From assembly GCF_009208555.1 (NCBI RefSeq), contig NZ_WFLI01000033.1, positions 1 to 64,000 of the forward strand: a stretch of DNA of 64,000 bases. The letters are read 5' to 3'. The stretch is from Janthinobacterium violaceinigrum (GTDB lineage Bacteria; Pseudomonadota; Gammaproteobacteria; Burkholderiales; Burkholderiaceae_D). A program made the translations under genes and the position numbers. Shown in pieces: positions 49,388-61,470 of the stretch (its first letter is position 1; every line of letters starts with the position of its first letter). The notes below the pieces were generated by a model. That model did no database searches and was not told the DNA's origin. It worked only from the letters and a program-made list of their open reading frames with translations.

Positions 49388-52300
49388 TTAATCCTTCAGC
49401 CTGGACAACCAATCGGCCGCCGCCGCCAGCGCCAGTTCCAGTTCCTGCGCCGTGTGCGCCAGCAGCGCCGGCACGGCATCGAAGCGGCCCGCATCGATGG
49501 CTTCCTCGGTGGCAAACGCGGCGCGGATCAGGCGCTTGGTGCCCAGCGTGCCCACGGAACCGCGCACGCCGTGCAGGATGCGCGCCACGTCGCTGTGGCG
49601 GCCCGCCTGCAATGCCGTTTCGGCGTCGTGCACGGGCGTCATGCCCTTGTTCAGCGCATCTTCCACCATGCGCCGCAGCACGCCGCGGCCCTTCGCATCG
49701 CGCCCCATCACGCGCATCAGGGGCGCCATGGAAAATACTTCCTCGTCGGCGCCGGGCGCCGGCTCCGCCGTCTGTACTTGCGGGCGCTTGGGCAGGTGGC
49801 GCAGGATGACTTCCATCATCTCTTCCACCACCACGGGCTTGGCGATGAAATCGCTGATGCCGGCCGTCATGCAGCGCTCGCGTTCGGACGCCAGCACGCC
49901 GGCCGTCATGGCGATCACCGGCAGGTTCAGGCGCAGTTCCGTGCGGATGATGTGGGTGGCGCTGAAACCGTCCATGACGGGCATCTGCATGTCCATCAGC
50001 ACGATGTCGTAGCGCAGCGCTTCCGTGCGCAGCCGTTCCACGGCCTGCAAGCCGTCGCCCACCACGTCCAGGGTGGCGCCCATGTGTTCGAGGATGCCGC
50101 GCGCCACGGCCTGGTTCAGGTGGTTGTCTTCCACCAGCAGGAAATGCACGCCGGCCAGTTCCGTGCCCAGCGGCTGGTGCAGGATGCGCTGCTCGCCGCC
50201 GTCGTCCTTGGCGATCAGCGCCTGGTGCAGGGCATCGAACAGGCTCGAGCCCGTGATCGGCTTCATCAGCACGACGTCGGCCTCGGCCGCGCTGGAGATT
50301 TCCTCCAGGTGGTTGCGGGCAAACGCGTTGACCATCACCACGATGGGCTGGCGCTTGCCAGCGGCGGCCTGGCGGATGGCCTTGGCCGTGGCCAGGCCGT
50401 CCATCACGGGCATGTGCCAGTCGGCCAGCACCACGTCGTACGGTTGCTGCTGCGCCAGGCGCTCGCGGTACAGTTCGATGGCGGCAAAGCCGGAGTCCAC
50501 TTCGTCGGCCAGCCAGCCCCATGCCTCGATTAGTTTGACGATCAGTTCGCGCGTGGTGCGGTTATCGTCGGCCACCAGCAGGCGCAGCTGGCCCAGGGCC
50601 GGCGTGCGCCGCGTTTCGGCCGGCTGCGCCAGCATCTCGAACGGCACGCTGAACCAGAAGCGGCTGCCCTTGCCTTCGCTGCTGGCGACGGCGATTTCGC
50701 CGCCCATCATGTGGATCAGCTGCTTGCTGATGGCCAGGCCCAGGCCCGTGCCGCCGAAGCGCCGCGTGATGCTCTGGTCGCCCTGCGAAAACGCGGCAAA
50801 CAGCTGCTGTTGCTGCTGCTCCGTCATGCCGATGCCCGTGTCGCGCACCTCAAAGCGCAGCCAGGCGCTGCCTTGCTGGCTGTCGGCCAGGCTGACGGCC
50901 ACCACCACTTCGCCGCTCTCCGTGAACTTGATGGCATTGCCGGCCAGGTTGACGAGGATTTGCTGCAGGCGCTGGGCGTCGCCCACGAGGCGGCGCGGCA
51001 CGTCGGGTTCGACGGCGATGGCCAGTTCCAGCTCCTTCTCGCCCGCGTTCATGGTCATCGTCGTGGCCAGGGTATTCATGACTTCGTCGAGGTCGAATTC
51101 GACGGGCGACAATTCCATGCGGCGCGCCTCGATCTTCGAGTAATCGAGCACGTCGTTGAGGATGCCCAGCAGCGACTGGCCCGCCACGCGCACCATGGTC
51201 AGGTATTTGCGCTGTTCCGTGTCGAGCCTGGTGTTGCCCAGCAAATACACCATGCCCAGCACGGCATTGAGGGGCGTGCGGATTTCATGGCTCATGTTGG
51301 CCACGAAGTCGCTTTTCGCGCGGTTGGCCGCCTCGGCCCGGTCGCGCTCCTGTTCCAGCTCTGCCGCGCGCGCTTCGAGTTCCTGCTGCAGGCGGTCGCG
51401 TTCGCTCATCAGGCCGTTGAACGCTTCCGTCAGTTCGCCGATCTCGTCGCGCTGCTGCACCGGCACGGGCGTGAAGCGGCTGCCGCTGCTACGCAGGGCC
51501 AGCAGGGTATCGCGCAGGCGCACCAGCGGCGACAGCAGGCGCACGGTCACCCAGCCCAGAACGGCAGCGGCCAGCAGCGAAGCGAGAATGCTCCACAGCA
51601 CCAGCCGGTACAGCACGCCATCGAATGGTTCGAAGGCGTCTTCGACGGGCAGCGAGGCGGCCAGCAGCCAGTTCACGGACTTCAGGCGCTTGAAACTGTT
51701 GACGGCCGTGACGCCGCGGCTGTTGGTGCTGACCATGCTGCCTTCGCCGTCTTCCTTCAGCAGCTGCGTGGTCGTCAGGTTGGCATTCGGCTTGCGCGGC
51801 TGCAGCAAGCGGCTGGTATCGGGGTGCAGCACGTAGCGCGGCACGTCGCCGCGCGTGAGGATGAAGTAATAGCCGCTCTTGCCGATCTTTTCCGAGCGCA
51901 GGCGCCCCAGCAGGTTGTCCTTGTACAGGCGCAGCACGCCGATCACCACGCCAGCTACCTGGCCATCGGCAGCCAGCACGGGCGCCACCATCTGCACGAT
52001 GGGCATGCCGCTCGATTTGCCCAGCATCGGTTCGGTGATCATGGGCTGGCGCGTGCGCAGGACGGTCTGGAAATATTCGCGTTCCGCAACGTTGATGCCG
52101 GCGCGTCCCGCTACCTCCGGCATGTCGGCCACGACGGCGCCTTGCGCGTCGAGCACCAGCACGTCGTCGAACAGCACCAGCATCGAGCGGCGCGCATAGT
52201 ATTCGCGCAGCTTGGCGGGCTGGGCGATCAATTCCGGCGGCTGCTGCCGGGCCGTCAGGGTGACGATCTGCAGCAGCATGGCCAGCTTGTCGTCGAGCTC

Positions 52301-52462
52301 GGCAGCGGTGCGGCTGATCAGGGAAGACTGCTGGCTCAGCAGTACTTTGGTGAAGTCGGCGCGCATGTGCTGCACCTGGATCATGGTGACGAGCGCGATC
52401 ATGGCGATCGAGGTCAGGCTGGTGGCCAGCGCGACTTTTGCTTTGATGCCGAGAGGCTTCAT
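49388..52462 (-). CDS. Hybrid sensor histidine kinase with Cache, two receivers and Hpt
   Basis: This is a 1024-residue membrane kinase. TM1 is at about 10-30, a periplasmic dCache-like sensor at about 35-285, and TM2 at about 285-308. Then come HAMP (310-362), a coiled coil, and DHp with phosphoacceptor H392 in ANMSHEIRTPLNAVLG. The ATPase carries NLAGNAIKFTESGE, DTGIGM and GGTGLGLAISKQL. Two receiver domains follow (VADDNRTTREL/VVLADWHMPVMDG, then LVEDNHLNQAVARG/IVLMDMQMPVMDG). A C-terminal Hpt has its His in LHGVRGSVGTLG. ATG 52462 is preceded by AAGGAAAT. No adjacent output regulator is present. Confidence 0.92.
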   Translation of the reverse strand: MKPLGIKAKVALATSLTSIAMIALVTMIQVQHMRADFTKVLLSQQSSLISRTAAELDDKLAMLLQIVTLTARQQPPELIAQPAKLREYYARRSMLVLFDDVLVLDAQGAVVADMPEVAGRAGINVAEREYFQTVLRTRQPMITEPMLGKSSGMPIVQMVAPVLAADGQVAGVVIGVLRLYKDNLLGRLRSEKIGKSGYYFILTRGDVPRYVLHPDTSRLLQPRKPNANLTTTQLLKEDGEGSMVSTNSRGVTAVNSFKRLKSVNWLLAASLPVEDAFEPFDGVLYRLVLWSILASLLAAAVLGWVTVRLLSPLVRLRDTLLALRSSGSRFTPVPVQQRDEIGELTEAFNGLMSERDRLQQELEARAAELEQERDRAEAANRAKSDFVANMSHEIRTPLNAVLGMVYLLGNTRLDTEQRKYLTMVRVAGQSLLGILNDVLDYSKIEARRMELSPVEFDLDEVMNTLATTMTMNAGEKELELAIAVEPDVPRRLVGDAQRLQQILVNLAGNAIKFTESGEVVVAVSLADSQQGSAWLRFEVRDTGIGMTEQQQQQLFAAFSQGDQSITRRFGGTGLGLAISKQLIHMMGGEIAVASSEGKGSRFWFSVPFEMLAQPAETRRTPALGQLRLLVADDNRTTRELIVKLIEAWGWLADEVDSGFAAIELYRERLAQQQPYDVVLADWHMPVMDGLATAKAIRQAAAGKRQPIVVMVNAFARNHLEEISSAAEADVVLMKPITGSSLFDALHQALIAKDDGGEQRILHQPLGTELAGVHFLLVEDNHLNQAVARGILEHMGATLDVVGDGLQAVERLRTEALRYDIVLMDMQMPVMDGFSATHIIRTELRLNLPVIAMTAGVLASERERCMTAGISDFIAKPVVVEEMMEVILRHLPKRPQVQTAEPAPGADEEVFSMAPLMRVMGRDAKGRGVLRRMVEDALNKGMTPVHDAETALQAGRHSDVARILHGVRGSVGTLGTKRLIRAAFATEEAIDAGRFDAVPALLAHTAQELELALAAAADWLSRLKD

Positions 52463-52701
52463 GATTTCCTTTTCAGTACCGGGCGGCACAGCGGCAGATA
52501 ATGCTGTCAGGAATTTTCCTATCAATGCCCCAGCTTGGCAAGCGCCGCCGCGCAAATTGCCCACCCCCATACGGGCTTTTGACGATGTTGCCATATAATT
52601 AAAGGCTGGACGTCGTTTATTCGCCGAAATTACCGTGAAATTGGCACACGGCAACCCTGTATGCAGTAAACTTGTTGTTGCATTTTCTAAAAGGTACCGA
52701 C

Positions 52702-53460
52702 ATGACTGAAGCGTTACTCACTCCAACCTTGCCCACAGTGAACGTGGAGGCGTTGCGTGCGCGATGCTCGACCTGCAGCATGCATCAATTGTGCCTGCCG
52801 ATGGGCCTGGATGTGGGTGATATGGACCGGCTCGACCAGATCATCGGCCGCCGCCGCAAGATCGCGCGCGGCGCCTCGCTGTTCCGCATCGGCGACTCGT
52901 TCCAGAACCTGTATGCGATCCGCCTGGGGCACTTCAAGACCTACCAGATCAATCCGGGCGGCGAAGAGCAGGTGACGGGTTTCCAGATGGCTGGCGAACT
53001 GCTGGGCATGGACGCCATCAGCGCCGACCGCCACCACTGTAATGCCGTGGCGCTGGAAGACAGCGAAGTGTGTGAAATTCCGTTTTCCAGCCTGGAACAA
53101 TTGCTGGGCAATATGCCGACCCTGCTGCGCCATTTCCACCGCATGATGAGCCAGGAAATCACGCGCGAGCAAAGTGTCATGCTGTTGCTGGGCAATATGC
53201 AGGCAACCCAGCGCTTTGCCGCCTTCATCGTCAACCTGGCGTCGCGCTACGAGGCACGCGGCTATTCGGGCAGCAATTTCCAGCTGCGCATGTCGCGCGA
53301 GGAAATCGGCAACTACCTGGGCCTGACCATCGAGAGCGTCAGCCGCTTATTGTCGAAGTTCAAGAAGGAAGGCTGGCTGCGCGTCTCGAACCGCGAGATC
53401 GAGATCCTGCAGCCGGCCAAGCTGAAGGCCATTACGGCCGGCACGGACACCTGCAAGTAA
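52702..53460 (+). CDS. fnr: Fnr-type oxygen-responsive transcription regulator
   Basis: This is a 252-residue Crp/Fnr protein. Cluster ligands C22, C25, C31 and C113 match E. coli FNR C20/C23/C29/C122. The cyclic-nucleotide-like barrel is at about 45-160, and the helix-turn-helix SREEIGNYLGLTIESVSRLLSKFKKEG carries the E-x2-SR contacts reading TTGAT-N4-ATCAA. ATG 52702 fits the family start. It converges on fixH with only 3 bp between stops and stands next to the cco cluster, whose promoter has an Fnr box. Confidence 0.95.
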   Translation: MTEALLTPTLPTVNVEALRARCSTCSMHQLCLPMGLDVGDMDRLDQIIGRRRKIARGASLFRIGDSFQNLYAIRLGHFKTYQINPGGEEQVTGFQMAGELLGMDAISADRHHCNAVALEDSEVCEIPFSSLEQLLGNMPTLLRHFHRMMSQEITREQSVMLLLGNMQATQRFAAFIVNLASRYEARGYSGSNFQLRMSREEIGNYLGLTIESVSRLLSKFKKEGWLRVSNREIEILQPAKLKAITAGTDTCK

Positions 53461-53463
53461 GAT

Positions 53464-53988
53464 TTACAGCTCTTCATCCGCATGCAGCGCGATGCTGCGC
53501 TGCAGGGGCCAGGTCCAGATGCCGGACAGGCGCCATTCGCGTTTGTCGTTTTCCACCAGCACCTGCCAGCGGCTGCGCTCGAGCATGGGCAGCGCCACCG
53601 AAAAGTTGCCGGCCGCATCAGGCTGCACCAGCAGCTTGATGTCTTTTTCCGGCTGGGTCGCATGCGCTAGGTGCAGCTGCAGCGGCGCCCGATACGCCTT
53701 GCCGAAGCTGTGCACGGAACCGCTGAGGCGCGCTGCCGCCACGTCGTATGACAGCTTGCTTGACATGGCCAGGTCGCTGGCGACCGTATCGCGCCGCAAG
53801 TCCTGATTGATCGCCTTGCCCTGCTTGTAATAATCGCCCACCACCAGCGCGTCGGGCTGCGTAAACGCGATGTAGCCCATGGTGCTGCCGACGACGACGG
53901 ACAGGCCGGGGCCGATCATCAGCAGCCATGGCCAGCGATGCTTGTACCACGGCGCCACGGGGGCTTGCAGCTTGAGGCTGTCGGACAT
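53464..53988 (-). CDS. fixH: FixH/CcoH-type protein for cbb3 oxidase assembly
   Basis: This is a 174-residue membrane protein. One helix near the N-terminus (about 20-42, WPWLLMIGPGLSVVVGSTMGYIAF) is followed by DALVVGDYYKQGKAINQDLRRD, the hallmark of FixH. The C-terminal part is a periplasmic beta domain. ATG 53988 was chosen over a longer frame. FixH works with CcoI and CcoG in copper delivery and cbb3 maturation. It is the last gene of the ccoNOQPG-fixH run. Confidence 0.9.
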   Translation of the reverse strand: MSDSLKLQAPVAPWYKHRWPWLLMIGPGLSVVVGSTMGYIAFTQPDALVVGDYYKQGKAINQDLRRDTVASDLAMSSKLSYDVAAARLSGSVHSFGKAYRAPLQLHLAHATQPEKDIKLLVQPDAAGNFSVALPMLERSRWQVLVENDKREWRLSGIWTWPLQRSIALHADEEL

Positions 53989-54008
53989 GATATTTCTCCT
54001 GTTTAAGC

Positions 54009-54034
54009 GGCCAATCCCCATGCGGGGATTGGCC
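54009..54034 (-). other. Hairpin between ccoG and fixH
   Basis: GGCCAATCCCC-ATGC-GGGGATTGGCC is an 11-bp perfect stem between the ccoG stop (54043) and fixH start (53988). On the coding strand no T run follows, so it looks more like an mRNA-processing or stability element than a terminator. Confidence 0.6.
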
Positions 54035-54042
54035 TTTCTGCA

Positions 54043-55425
<1,383 letters not shown>

Positions 55426-55429
55426 TACA

Positions 55430-56350
55430 TCATTTCACGGGCGTCTGGGGATTCGACAGGCTCCAGACATACGCCGACAGCACGTGTACCTTGGACTCGC
55501 CGAGGAAATCGCTGAAGGCCGGCATGGTGTTGTTGCGACCCTTGCGTACGGTTTCCATGATGGTGTCGGCGCTGCCGCCGTACAGCCAGATCTTGTCCGT
55601 CAGGTTGGGCGCGCCCAGCATCTGGTTACCCTTCGCATCGGCGCCATGACAGGCCATGCAGGCGCCGAACTTGGCCTTGCCCAGCACGGACTTGACGGGG
55701 TCCGACGTGGAACCGGACAGGCTCAGCACATAATGGGCCACGTTCTCGACATCCTTTTCGGAGCCCAGGGCGGCGCCCATCGGCGGCATCTGGCCGTTAC
55801 GGCCGTGCATGATGGTGGTCTTGATGATGTCGGGATCGCCGCCATACAGCCAGTCCTTGTCCGTCAGGTTGGGGAAGCCCTTGTTGCCGCGCGCATCCGA
55901 ACCGTGGCATTGCGCGCAGTAGGTCAGGAACAGGCGCTGGCCGATGGCTTGCGCCTGCGGGTCGGCCGCCACCGTCTTCAAGTCCTGGCTCAGGTACTTG
56001 TTGAACAGGGGACCGTAATCGGCTTCCGCCTTCTTCAGCTCTTCCTCGTACTGGCCCGTCGATTTCCAGCCCAGGCTGCCGGCATAGTTGCCCAGGCCCG
56101 GATACAGGAACAGGTAAGCGAGGGCGAAGACGATGGTGATGTAGAACAGCCACATCCACCAGCGCGGCATCGGCGTGTTGAGTTCCTTCAAGTCCTCATC
56201 CCACACGTGGCCCGTGGTGCCATCGGCGGGGGCGCCGGCGGCCACTTTCACTTTCGACTGCGAGTACAGCAGCACGCCGCAGCCGATGATGCCCAGCAGG
56301 GACAGCACGATGATGTAGATATTCCAGAAGCCATTGGTAAAGTCAGCCAT
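55430..56350 (-). CDS. ccoP: cbb3-type cytochrome c oxidase subunit III (CcoP)
   Basis: This is a 306-residue membrane-anchored dihaem cytochrome c. Two N-terminal helices (about 8-28 and 60-80) precede two CXXCH haem sites, CAQCHGSDARGNKGFPNLTD and CMACHGADAKGNQMLGAPNLTD, each followed by WLYGG and an axial Met (GQMPPM, NTMPAF). It carries electrons to CcoO/N. The start overlaps the ccoQ end by 8 bp. Confidence 0.96.
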   Translation of the reverse strand: MADFTNGFWNIYIIVLSLLGIIGCGVLLYSQSKVKVAAGAPADGTTGHVWDEDLKELNTPMPRWWMWLFYITIVFALAYLFLYPGLGNYAGSLGWKSTGQYEEELKKAEADYGPLFNKYLSQDLKTVAADPQAQAIGQRLFLTYCAQCHGSDARGNKGFPNLTDKDWLYGGDPDIIKTTIMHGRNGQMPPMGAALGSEKDVENVAHYVLSLSGSTSDPVKSVLGKAKFGACMACHGADAKGNQMLGAPNLTDKIWLYGGSADTIMETVRKGRNNTMPAFSDFLGESKVHVLSAYVWSLSNPQTPVK

Positions 56351-56546
56351 GGTGATGCTCCTTCGCCAGGTTCATCTCGGCCTCGGCCGGATAGTCGAGC
56401 GCGTCGTCGGCGAACGGCAGGCGCGCTGCCGCGTCGAAGTCGCTATTGCTGCGGCTGAACGTCCACCACAGGATACCCACGAACGTCGTAAAGGAAACCA
56501 CCGTCATGACGCTGCTGGCGCTGTCAAACAGGTTTTCGATTGCCAT
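56343..56546 (-). CDS. ccoQ: cbb3-type oxidase subunit CcoQ
   Basis: This is a 67-residue single-helix protein (helix about 14-32, VMTVVSFTTFVGILWWTFS). The pattern S-x(n)-FxxxARLPFADD is typical of CcoQ, which stabilises the oxidase. It lies 1 bp after ccoO and overlaps the start of ccoP by 8 bp. Confidence 0.92.
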   Translation of the reverse strand: MAIENLFDSASSVMTVVSFTTFVGILWWTFSRSNSDFDAAARLPFADDALDYPAEAEMNLAKEHHHG

Positions 56547-56547
56547 G

Positions 56548-57162
56548 CTAATTCCTTGTTTTGATTAATGTACCGAGGCCTTGCAGATAGGCGACCAGGG
56601 CGTCTTCTTCCGTCTTGTCCTGCAGCTGCGCGGGGCCGGCGGCGATCTCTTCATCGCTGTACGGCTGGCCCAGGCGTTTCAGGGCGCGCATCTTCGGCAT
56701 GATTTCGTCAGGCACCAGCTTGGTCTTCGCCAGCCAGGGGTAGGCCGGCATGTTCGACTCGGGCACCACGTCGCGCGGGTTGTTCAAGTGCGTGCGGTGC
56801 CATTCGTCGCTGTAGCGGGCGCCCACGCGGGCCAGGTCCGGCCCCGTGCGCTTGGAACCCCATTGGAACGGACGGTCGTAGACGAACTCGCCGGCGACCG
56901 AATAGTGGCCGTAGCGTTCCGTCTCCGCGCGCAGCGGACGCACCATCTGCGAGTGGCAGTTGTAGCAGCCTTCGCGCACGTAGATGTCGCGGCCCGCCAG
57001 GCGCAGCGGCGAGTACGGCTTCAGGCCGGCGACGGGTTCCGTCGTGCTCTTCTGGAAGAACAGGGGAACGATCTCGACGGCGCCGCCGATGCTGATCACC
57101 ACGGTGACCAGGGCGATCAGCAGCCAGGGGTTTTTCTCAATCCATGCATGTGAAAATTTCAT
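56548..57162 (-). CDS. ccoO: cbb3-type oxidase subunit II (CcoO)
   Basis: This is a 204-residue membrane cytochrome c. One N-terminal helix (about 13-34) is followed by the CXXCH haem site in REGCYNCHSQMVRPLRAETERYG and by NMPAYPWL with the axial Met. YSVAGEFVYDRPFQWGSKRTGPDLARVG is highly conserved in CcoO. It sits 15 bp after ccoN. Confidence 0.96.
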   Translation of the reverse strand: MKFSHAWIEKNPWLLIALVTVVISIGGAVEIVPLFFQKSTTEPVAGLKPYSPLRLAGRDIYVREGCYNCHSQMVRPLRAETERYGHYSVAGEFVYDRPFQWGSKRTGPDLARVGARYSDEWHRTHLNNPRDVVPESNMPAYPWLAKTKLVPDEIMPKMRALKRLGQPYSDEEIAAGPAQLQDKTEEDALVAYLQGLGTLIKTRN

Positions 57163-57177
57163 TTGCTTTCGCTCCTA

Positions 57178-58605
57178 TCAGGCGTGCGCCGCGTTCAGTT
57201 CTGGAATGCGGGCGACGGGGAGTTTGCTGCCGCGCAAGGTCATCCAGGTGTTGTAGCCCATGATGCACATACCCGACAGGTACAGCAGGCCGCCGGCCAC
57301 GCGCACCACGTAGTACGGATACGTCGCTTTCACGCTCTCGACAAAGGTGTAGGTCAGGGTGCCGTCCGGATTGACCGCGCGCCACATCAGGCCCTGCATC
57401 ACGCCGGCGATCCACATTGCCGCGATGTACAGCACGATGCCGATGGTGGCCACCCAGAAGTGCACGTCGACCAGGCGCGTGCTGTGCATCTGCGTGCGGC
57501 CCGCCAGGCGCGGCAGCAGGTAGTAGATGGAACCCATGGTGATGAAGCCCACCCAGCCCAGGGCGCCCGCATGCACGTGGGCAACGGTCCAGTCCGTGTA
57601 GTGCGACAGCGAGTTGATGGTCTTGATCGACATCATCGGACCTTCGAAGGTGGCGATGCCGTAGAACGACAGCGAGACGATCATGAATTTCAGGATCGGG
57701 TCGGTGCGCAGCTTGTGCCAGGCGCCCGACAGGGTCATGATGCCGTTGATCATGCCGCCCCAGCTTGGTGCCAGGAGGACCAGCGAGAAGACCATGCCGA
57801 TCGATTGCGTCCAGTCAGGCAATGCCGTGTAGTGCAGGTGATGCGGGCCCGCCCACATGTAGGTGAAGATCAGCGCCCAGAAGTGGACGATGGACAGACG
57901 GTACGAGTACACGGGGCGCTCGGCCTGTTTCGGGATGAAGTAGTAGACCATGCCCAGGTAGCCGGCGGTGAGGATGAAGCCCACCGCGTTATGGCCGTAC
58001 CACCACTGGATCATGGCGTCCTGCACGCCCGCATACGCGGAATACGACTTGGTGAACGAGGCTGGCATGACGGCGCCATTGACCACGTGCAAAATCGTCA
58101 CGGCCAGGATGTAGGCGCCGAAGAACCAGTTGGCCACGTAGATGTGCTTGACCTTGCGCTTGATCAGGGTGCCGAAGAACACGATGGCGTACGCGATCCA
58201 GACGACGGCGATGAGGATGGCGATAGGCCATTCCAGTTCCGCGTATTCCTTGCCGCGCGTCATGCCCATGGGCAGGGTGACGACGGCGCACAGGATCACC
58301 GCTTGCCAGCCCCAGAACGTGAAGGCGGCCAGCTTGTCGGAAAACAGGCGTACCTGGCAGGTGCGTTGCACCACGTAGTACGAAGTAGCGAACAGGCCGC
58401 AGATGCCGAAGGCGAAAATCACCGCATTCGTGTGCAGCGGACGCAAGCGTCCGTATGTCAGCCATGGTATGTCGAGGTTCAGGGCAGGCCAGGCCAGCTG
58501 AGCGGCGATGATAACGCCAACCAGCATGCCGATGATGCCCCATACCACAGTAGCGACCGCGAATTGCTTCACGATCTTGTAGTTATAGTTCAGCGATTGA
58601 TCCAC
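57178..58605 (-). CDS. ccoN: cbb3-type oxidase catalytic subunit I (CcoN)
   Basis: This is a 475-residue subunit with 12 helices carrying low-spin haem b and the b3-CuB centre. Family landmarks are GRLRPLHTNAVIFAFG with a haem ligand His, WWYGHNAVGFILTAGYLGMVYYFIPK with the CuB His and linked Tyr, WAGPHHLHYTALPDW and WTVAHVHAGALGWVG. The operon runs ccoN-O-Q-P-G and on to fixH. A perfect Fnr box lies 69 bp upstream of the start. Confidence 0.97.
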   Translation of the reverse strand: MDQSLNYNYKIVKQFAVATVVWGIIGMLVGVIIAAQLAWPALNLDIPWLTYGRLRPLHTNAVIFAFGICGLFATSYYVVQRTCQVRLFSDKLAAFTFWGWQAVILCAVVTLPMGMTRGKEYAELEWPIAILIAVVWIAYAIVFFGTLIKRKVKHIYVANWFFGAYILAVTILHVVNGAVMPASFTKSYSAYAGVQDAMIQWWYGHNAVGFILTAGYLGMVYYFIPKQAERPVYSYRLSIVHFWALIFTYMWAGPHHLHYTALPDWTQSIGMVFSLVLLAPSWGGMINGIMTLSGAWHKLRTDPILKFMIVSLSFYGIATFEGPMMSIKTINSLSHYTDWTVAHVHAGALGWVGFITMGSIYYLLPRLAGRTQMHSTRLVDVHFWVATIGIVLYIAAMWIAGVMQGLMWRAVNPDGTLTYTFVESVKATYPYYVVRVAGGLLYLSGMCIMGYNTWMTLRGSKLPVARIPELNAAHA

Positions 58606-58673
58606 AAAGACTCTCCCTGGAATTACTATTTATGATGGTGGCCAGAGAGTAAGTGTTTGACCGCGAAAAAACT

Positions 58674-58687
58674 TTGATGTGGATCAA
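58674..58687. promoter_or_regulatory. Fnr box upstream of ccoN
   Basis: TTGATGTGGATCAA is a perfect TTGAT-N4-ATCAA site centred about 75 bp before the ccoN start. If it acts at -41.5, the transcript would start near 58639. The fnr gene is at the far end of the cluster. Confidence 0.9.
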
Positions 58688-58721
58688 AATTCCCCGGATG
58701 AAATAAGCGTAGCGAACTGGC

Positions 58722-58745
58722 ATCGAAATAAAGTGATATTTCGAT
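58722..58745. promoter_or_regulatory. Unassigned perfect inverted repeat upstream of ccoN
   Basis: ATCGAAAT-N8-ATTTCGAT is an 8-bp perfect inverted repeat between the two Fnr-type sites. It does not fit the Fnr spacing and may be the operator of another regulator. Confidence 0.5.
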
Positions 58746-58779
58746 CAAAAAAGCCGGACAAGATCCCTGCAAGCGCTGC

Positions 58780-58793
58780 TTGACCTGTGTCAA
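58780..58793. promoter_or_regulatory. Second Fnr/Dnr-type palindrome upstream of ccoN
   Basis: TTGACCTGTGTCAA is a perfect TTGAC-N4-GTCAA palindrome, a form read by Fnr/Anr/Dnr-family proteins. It lies about 180 bp before ccoN and 50 bp after the ccoS stop. Confidence 0.6.
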
Positions 58794-58842
58794 AAGACGC
58801 TGGCCGGCGCTGGCGGGCGCCAGCGTATTACGTGGGAAAAAG

Positions 58843-59018
58843 TCAGGCCGGCGGTTCGTCGGGCGCGGGCTGGGCCGGCGTATCGTCGTCCTGCAGTACG
58901 CGCAGGCCAGGTCCGACGAGGTCGTCGAACTGGCCGCTGTCCGAGGCCGTGAAATACACCCACAGGGCGATGAAGACGACCACGACGCTGAGGGGGATGA
59001 GGAGGTAGAGAGCTTCCA

Positions 59019-59019
<1 letters not shown>
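58843..59019 (-). CDS. ccoS: cbb3 oxidase assembly protein CcoS
   Basis: This is a 58-residue protein. MEALYLLIPLSVVVVFIALWVYFTASDSGQFDDL is the typical CcoS start: one helix at about 4-24 followed by the DSGQFDDL motif. The tail is acidic and Pro-rich. Its ATG overlaps the ccoI stop by one base (TAATG), so translation is coupled. CcoS is needed for haem and copper insertion into CcoN. Confidence 0.93.
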
Positions 59020-61448
<2,429 letters not shown>

Positions 61449-61470
61449 GGGTTTGTTTTCATGCGTCTTT

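Noticed and set aside
50711..52501. 596-codon frame antisense to the hybrid kinase
   Set aside because: Shadow of a well-supported gene, with low-complexity Arg/Gln/His content.
58731..58747. GTGAT-N6-ATCAA as another Fnr box
   Set aside because: The spacer is six instead of four bases; the site is better explained by the 8-bp inverted repeat at 58722-58745.
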